From NCBI RefSeq assembly GCF_030247185.1, contig NC_080572.1:208597435-208661434 (forward strand): DNA of 64,000 bases, in the 5' to 3' direction. The stretch's first letter is position 1; each line of letters begins with the position of its first letter. A program made the position numbers and the translations under genes. The stretch comes from Malaya genurostris (lineage: Eukaryota > Arthropoda > Insecta > Diptera > Culicidae). This document shows, one piece after another, positions 59,555 through 64,000 of the stretch. A model generated the notes under the pieces. That model had not been told where the DNA came from. It saw nothing but the letters and a program-made list of their open reading frames with translations, and made no database searches.

Positions 59555-60360
59555 TATTTTTGGAAAGGGTTTAAAGAGTAGATTCCGGAAAATGACGTTT
59601 GAGGTATTTTGGAAATCCAAGATGGCGACTTCCGGTTGATTGATATTCCTTGAAAACCCTTGCAATATGGGTATTTTCGGAACGGAACGGATGAGTAGAT
59701 GTCAGAAAACGATGTTTGAGGTAGTTTTGAAATTCAAGATGGCGACTTCCGGTTTGTTGATATTCCTTGAAAACCCTTGCAATATGGGTATTTTCGGAAC
59801 GGGGTTAATGAGTAGATGTCGGAAAATGATGTTTGAGATGGTTCTGAAATCCAAGAAGTCGACTTCCGGTTTATCGATATTCCTTGGAACGGAATTGATG
59901 AGTAGATGTCGGAAAATTATGTTTGAAGTGGTTCTTAAATCCAAGATGGCGACTTCCGGTGTGTTGATATTCCTTGAAAACCCATACAATATGGATATTT
60001 TCGGAACGGAATTGATGAGTAGATGTCAGAAAACGATGTTTGAGGTAGTTTTGAAATTCAAGATGGCGACTTCCGGTTTGTTGATATTCTTTGAAAACCT
60101 ATATAATATGGGTATTTCCAGAACGGGTTTAAAGAGTAGATTCCGGAAAATGATGTTTGAGGTATTTTGGGAATCCAAGATGGCGACTTCCGGTTGATTG
60201 ATATTCCTTGAAAACCCATACAATATGGATATTTTCGGAACGGAATTGATGAGTAGATGTCAGAAAACGATGTTTGAGGTAGTTTTGAAATTCAAGATGG
60301 CGACTTCCGGTTTGTTGATATTCTTTGAAAACCTATATAATATGGGTATTTTCGGAACGG
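59555..60360 (+). repeat. 117-bp satellite array, left arm (about 7 units)
   Basis: The unit contains AAGATGGCGACTTCCGGTT, TGATATTCCTTGAAAACCC, ATATGGGTATTTTCGGAACG and ATGAGTAGATGTC. Copies of TGATATTCCT start at 59641, 59758, 59965, 60082 and 60199, at multiples of about 117 bp apart from one unit shortened by about 27 bp near 59882. Because 117 is 39 codons, frames stay open through the array (59640-60197 reads MSRCRKMMFEVVLKSKMATS repeatedly). These are not genes: similar frames run on the opposite strand, and there is no start, splice or terminal context. Confidence 0.92.
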
Positions 60361-60424
60361 TATAGTGTTTTAAAGGAATAAAGAGTTAAAGGAAAATGGC
60401 AAAAACTTTCAAAAGATAATAATC

Positions 60425-62275
60425 AACCGGAAGTCACTGTTTTGTATTTCAAAACCACCTCAAATATAATTTTCCGACGTCTACTTTTAAGTCTCTTTCC
60501 GAAAGTACCCATATTGTAAGGGGTTTCAAGGAATATCAACAAATCGGAAGTTACCATCTTGGATTCAAGAACCACCTCAAACATCGTGTTCTGACAACTA
60601 ATCATCAATCCCGTTCCGAAAATACCCATATTGTAAGGGTTTTCAAGGAATATCAAGAAACCGGAAGTTGCCATCTTGGAACTAAGAACCACCTCAAACA
60701 TTGTTTTCTGACATCTACTCATCGTTCCGAAAATATCCATATTGTAAGGGTTTTCAAGGAATATCAACAAACCGGAAGTAGCCATCTTGGATTTCAGAAC
60801 CACTTCAAACATCATTTTCCGACATCTACTCATTAACCCCGTTTCAAAAATACCCATATTGTAAGGGTTTTCAAGGAATATCAACAAACCGGAAGTAGCC
60901 ATCTTGAATTTCAAAACTACTTCAAACATCGTTTTCTGAAATCTACTCATCAATTCCGTTCCGAAAATACCCATAATGCAAGGGTTTTCAAGGAATATCA
61001 ACAAACCGTCGCCATCTTGAATTTCAAAACTACCTCAAAAATCGTTTTCTGATATCTACTCATTAACCCCGTTCCGAAAATACCCATATTGCAAGGGTTT
61101 TCAAGGAATATCAATAAACCGGAAGTCGCCATCTTAAATTTCAAAACCACCTCAAACAACGTTTTCTGACATCTACTCATCAATTCCGTTCCGAAAATAC
61201 CCATATTGCAAGGGTTTTCAAGAAATATCAACAAACCGGGAGTCGCTATCTTGAATTTCAAAACTACCTCAAACATCGTTTTCTGATATCCACTCATTAA
61301 CCCCGTTCCGAAAATACCCATATTGCAAGTGTTTTCAAGGAATATCAATAAACCGGAAGTCGCCATCTTGAATTTCAAAACCACCTCAAACAACGTTTTC
61401 TAACATCTACTCATCAATTCCGTTCCGAAAATACCCATATTGCAAGGGTTTTCAAGAAATATCAACAAACCGGAAGTCGCTATCTTGAATTTCAAAACTA
61501 CCTCAAACATCGTTTTCTGACAGCTACTCATCAATTCCGTTCCGAAAATACCCATATTGCAAGGGTTTTCAAAGAATATCAACAAACCGGAAGTCGCCAT
61601 TTTGAATTTCAAAACTACCTCAAAAATCGTTTTCTGATATCTACTCATTAACCCCGTTCCGAAAATACCCATATTGCAAGTGTTTTCAAGGAATATCAAC
61701 AAACCGGAAGTCGCCATTTTGAATTTCAAAACTACCTCAAACATCATTTTCTGATACCTACTCATTAACCCCGTTCCGAAAATACCCATATTGCAAGGGT
61801 TTTCAAGGAATATCAATAAACCGGAAGTCGCCATCTTGAATTTCAAAACCACCTCAAACATCGTTTTCAGACATCTACTCATCAATTCCGTTCCGAAAAT
61901 ACCCATATTGCAAGGGTTTTCAAGGAATATCAACAAACCGGAAGTCGCCATCTTGAATTTCAAAACTACCTCAAACATCGTTTTCTGACATCTACTCATC
62001 CGTTCCGTTCCGAAAATATCCATATTGTAAGGGTTTTCAAGGAATATCAAGAAACCGGAAGTCGCCATCTTGGATTTCAGAACCACTTCAAACATCGTTT
62101 TCCGACATCTACTCATCAATTCCGTTCCGAAGATACCCATATTGTTAGGGGTTTTAGGCAATCTCAATAAACCGGAAGCCGCCATCTTGGATTTTGAAAC
62201 GAACCCAAACATCATTTTCTTGCACTTACTCTTCACATCCGTTCCGAAAATAAACATATGATGCGCGGTTTCCAC
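60425..62275 (-). repeat. 117-bp satellite array, right arm (about 16 units), inverted
   Basis: The same unit occurs in reverse orientation. CCGGAAGTCGCCATCTTG recurs about every 117 bp from 60430 to 62200. The arm is separated from the left arm by a 64-bp spacer (60361-60424). Units near 61100-62000 are the most alike, and those next to 60430 and 62250 are more diverged, as expected if exchange homogenises the middle. Open frames at 60423-61004, 60998-61393 and 61400-62284 come from the 39-codon period and are not coding genes. Confidence 0.92.
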
Positions 62276-62289
62276 AATAATCACACAAA

Positions 62290-62425
62290 ACTTTTTTTAC
62301 GAACCAAATCCTAAATAACGTAAACTTTTTTTACGAACCAAATCCCAAATAACGTAAACTTTTTTTACGAACCAAATCCCAAATAACGTAAACTTTTTTT
62401 ACGAACTACCTCTTTTTACGAACCC
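62290..62425 (+). repeat. Subterminal 34-bp repeats, right
   Basis: Three to four copies of the 34-bp unit ACGAACCAAATCCCAAATAA plus CGTAAACTTTTTTT; GAACCAAATC starts at 62301, 62335 and 62369. They have the same orientation as the left block, although the element ends are inverted, so they spread as direct repeats. Confidence 0.88.
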
Positions 62426-62708
62426 CCGTTTAGTTCGTAAATGGAGGTTTCGGTGTATTCTTTTGGTCGCATGATTCCAATTTGTTAACTCCAGAATGAG
62501 CACGAAGATGAGATAAGTCCACTCTGTTCTGATAGGTGATTTGAATAGTTTCAATGTCTACATTTTGTTCTTGCTGTATTCCTTTCATCACACAAATATT
62601 ATTATTTTATCCCTCTCTACTCACAAATATTATTACGATATGAAAAAGTATTGTTTCACCAATACTTTTACATTTATTTTCCCTGGCTTCTATCCTCGGT
62701 CACCTTAA

Positions 62709-63340
62709 ACAGTTTTTAAGGTATTACAACATGAACAAACATATCTCCTTTTCATGTCAGTCAATTAAAAGTACTCATGGTTTATAACCATCTATAGTTA
62801 GTGTCTGTTTTACCAGCGAACAAAATGTGTCGTAAACCAACTGCACTCAATGATTGAAAATAATCCGTATTTCTATGTGTCGGTTTTGCACGATACGCTT
62901 TATGCGATGATTCGTTCAATTCATATGTTTGGAATTTTTCGCGGCTTATTTTGGAACTGGATTTCATCTTAATGCTCATTCATACATAACATTTTAGATT
63001 AGAGCAATTCCAGGAATGAGTAGAAGAAAAAGTGACAAAATCAGAATCGACCTTCTCCGATTTGGATGAAATTTTGCACATGGCTTCAGTAGGGCAAACC
63101 ATAAATTTTGAACCGATTGACAGGTCAATCCGACTCACGACTGATTTTTAAAAAGGGCGTATGTATTTTTGCATTTCACTAAAATTGCCAAAATTTCTTC
63201 ATTTTTGAATTTTTTTGCGTATCACATACTACTGGTATGTTTATTTTATGATAAATTGCTGGACTGATTCCCGGCGATATGAAGAAGAAATAAAAGAATA
63301 TCACACGTAACAGAAATAACAAACCCTACTAAATCATAAT
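62709..63340. other. No gene; repeat D copy 2 at 63050-63180
   Basis: The stretch about 63055-63180 (CCGATTTGGATGAAATTTTG; TTTTTAAAAAGGGCGTATGT) matches repeat D at 53515-53715. Nothing else is recognised between the TTAA element and the 3' flank of the cuticle gene. Confidence 0.55.
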
Positions 63341-63348
63341 AACTTATA

Positions 63349-63424
63349 ATTTGTATATTTGTATATATGTATAGATATATACATTATATTTGTATATTTG
63401 TATATATGTATAGATATATACATT
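63349..63424. repeat. Two-copy 39-bp tandem repeat
   Basis: The block ATTTGTATATTTGTATATAT followed by GTATAGATATATACATT occurs twice, at 63349-63385 and 63388-63424, with no difference between copies. It lies about 140 bp past the stop codon of the cuticle gene, probably in or next to its 3' untranslated region. Confidence 0.9.
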
Positions 63425-63560
63425 TTAATCGATTGAACCCACGGTATTGATTTTTCCTGTCGTACCGCAAGCCACAATAAATTAATTTCCTTAAATCTTC
63501 TGCTCGACATTGAACTAAATTCGGCTACGCTCTCCCGGTCAGGACGCGTTTGCTGTGTCC

Positions 63561-63922
63561 TCACTTGGGTGCACGAATAGCTTCCGGGCGGTATCCGTTT
63601 TCGTCGGCCACGTAGCGAACCGTGAACAGTGCCCCATCCGGGCCAGTATAGGAATATTCTCCGGTGATCCGAAGCCCGTCCGGGCTCGATGCGCTTGCCT
63701 TGATTCCGTTGCTCGTTTCGTAGGCATACTTGAAGGACCCATCCGGGTTGACTTCCTGCTCCTGCTTCACAATAGTTGCACTCGCATCCGGCGACGCTGG
63801 CAGACCTTGGACCAAGGTCACCGCCATCAGCAGATAAAATGTCTGGGGAAAAATGGTTTCAATACGGATTAGGAAAGGTATCGTAAGCCGGCCAGTGTAA
63901 CGCATACCAACAGTTTCAGCAT
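63561..63922 (-). CDS. RR-1-type cuticular protein (chitin-binding, 98 aa, two exons)
   Basis: This secreted structural protein binds chitin in the insect cuticle and stiffens the exoskeleton. The coding exons are 63908-63922 (MLKLL) and 63561-63842, joined in phase 0 across a 65-bp intron. The joined protein is about 98 residues. It starts with a signal peptide (MLKLLTFYLLMAVTLVQG, cleavage likely after the GLP/AS region). The short linker PASPDASATIVKQEQEVNP leads to the Rebers-Riddiford consensus: DGSFKYAYETSNGIKASAS, GEYSYTGPDG and VRYVADENGYRPEA. The YVADENGY block and short length fit the RR-1 subgroup of soft cuticle. The exon-intron split just inside the signal peptide is typical for this family. 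A longer unspliced frame starting at MRYTGRL reads through the intron and is the wrong start. No disabling change seen. The exact paralogue cannot be named from sequence alone. Confidence 0.93.
63843..63907 (-). other. Intron of the cuticular protein gene
   Basis: On the minus strand the intron begins GTATGCG directly after the codons ATG CTG AAA CTG TTG and ends TTTTTCCCCAG before ACATTTTATCTG. At 65 bp it has the usual dipteran short-intron size. Splicing joins Leu to Thr without shifting the frame, giving a hydrophobic signal peptide. Confidence 0.88.
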
Positions 63923-63963
63923 TCTACTGAGCGTTCGTTCCTTCAGCTAAGCGGAAAAAATCG

Positions 63964-64000
63964 AATGTGATTGCGAGCAGCTACTGAAGATTGGCTTTTA
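63964..64000 (-). promoter_or_regulatory. Possible core promoter of the cuticle gene (cut by window edge)
   Basis: Read on the minus strand, the last bases of the window are TAAAAGCC, which would complete a TATAAAAG box if the unseen bases fit. An initiator-like TCACATT lies at 63970-63964, about 30 bp downstream. This would give a 5' untranslated leader of about 46 bp before the ATG at 63922. Confidence 0.35.

Larger units (their letters stand above)
59347..62455. mobile_element. TA-flanked element enclosing an inverted 117-bp satellite
   Basis: The ends CACCCAAACCTCCGTTTACG and, in reverse, CACCGAAACCTCCATTTACG (continuing AAC) are inverted repeats. TA is duplicated at 59345-59346 and 62456-62457. 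The 3109 bp consist of subterminal 34-bp repeats and a two-armed satellite array. The AACCTC--TTTACGAAC end and TA duplication resemble pogo/Tigger-type termini, by inference. No transposase is present. It sits inside TTAA element copy 2, and copy 1 shows the empty site. Confidence 0.82.
58081..62704. mobile_element. TTAA-flanked DNA element, copy 2, carrying a 3.1 kb insertion
   Basis: The ends GGTGACCATGG and CCTCGGTCACC are flanked by TTAA at 58077-58080 and 62705-62708, as in copy 1 (467-2091). The right flank of the insertion, from TTCTTTTGGTCGCATGATT at about 62458, continues the copy 1 sequence at about 1850. The empty site in copy 1 (TCATTATGTTCTTTTGG) against the filled site here gives the insertion boundaries. 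Without the 3.1 kb insert it is about 1.5 kb. Confidence 0.78.

Noticed and set aside
59640..60197. 185-codon open frame reading a repetitive protein
   Set aside because: It runs through 117-bp satellite units (39 codons each); similar frames exist on the other strand and in the inverted arm. No gene structure.
61400..62284. 294-codon minus-strand open frame
   Set aside because: Same satellite artefact; longest only because the array is longest here.
63561..63905. 114-codon unspliced form of the cuticle gene starting MRYTGRL
   Set aside because: Its N-terminus is intron sequence. Splicing GTATGCG to CCCCAG gives a proper signal peptide MLKLLTFYLLMA in the same frame.

Overview
The window is eukaryotic and almost certainly from a large, transposon-rich insect genome. 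A culicine mosquito is the best inference. Three things support this: a two-exon insect cuticular-protein gene with a 65-bp intron at the right edge, two Tc1/mariner transposase copies with D37E spacing (a group best known from mosquitoes), and dense nested MITEs, SINEs and foldback elements in AT-rich DNA. There is no bacterial gene organisation. Many apparent open frames begin at GTG or TTG or are chance frames in repeats. Only one intact host gene was recognised: an RR-1-type chitin-binding cuticular protein on the minus strand at about 63561-63922, with its promoter cut by the window edge.

Layout. 1-4.1 kb: a TTAA-flanked ~1.6 kb element (467-2091), then a decayed mariner carrying two hAT-type insertions. 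6.4-17.4 kb: several copies of a large interspersed repeat (family A here) interrupted by a TTAA-flanked MITE, a second mariner, a retroelement with an ORF1 remnant that itself carries a 1.17 kb inverted-repeat DNA element, a foldback MITE, and a TA-flanked element (15234-16214). 19.8-28.3 kb: a hAT MITE, tandem repeat B, a mariner split by a TTA-flanked Harbinger-like MITE, and a third, internally deleted mariner. 28.7-32.2 kb: a lone 117-bp satellite unit, two tRNA-derived SINEs, a 5'-truncated retroelement copy, a long hairpin and a decayed D37E transposase. 35.4-38.8 kb: a second copy of the TA-flanked element with a 2.2 kb foldback insert. 43-50.4 kb: MITEs, a foldback element split by family A, a 133-bp AT dinucleotide tract and a 156-bp tandem array. 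51.9 kb: a 3'-truncated U2 snRNA pseudogene between 13-bp direct repeats. 54.1-55.4 kb: a complete D37E element with terminal inverted repeats and TA duplication, coding region broken. 56.5-57.3 kb: a MITE carrying a 529-bp hairpin element with 9-bp target duplication. 58.1-62.7 kb: a second TTAA-flanked element carrying a 3.1 kb TA-flanked element that contains a two-armed inverted satellite array of 117-bp units.

The informative biology is the nesting. Empty and filled sites can be compared inside the window, which fixes element ends and target-site duplications and gives a relative order of insertion. The most unusual structure is the 59.3-62.5 kb element, an inverted satellite locked inside a transposon-like shell. 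Each unit is exactly 39 codons long, so it produces long spurious open frames on both strands. Long stretches around 4.1-5.8, 22.2-24.5, 32.2-35.4, 39.9-43.0 and 50.4-53.5 kb hold no gene I can support. All repeat family names are inferred from termini, duplications and coding remnants; no database was searched.
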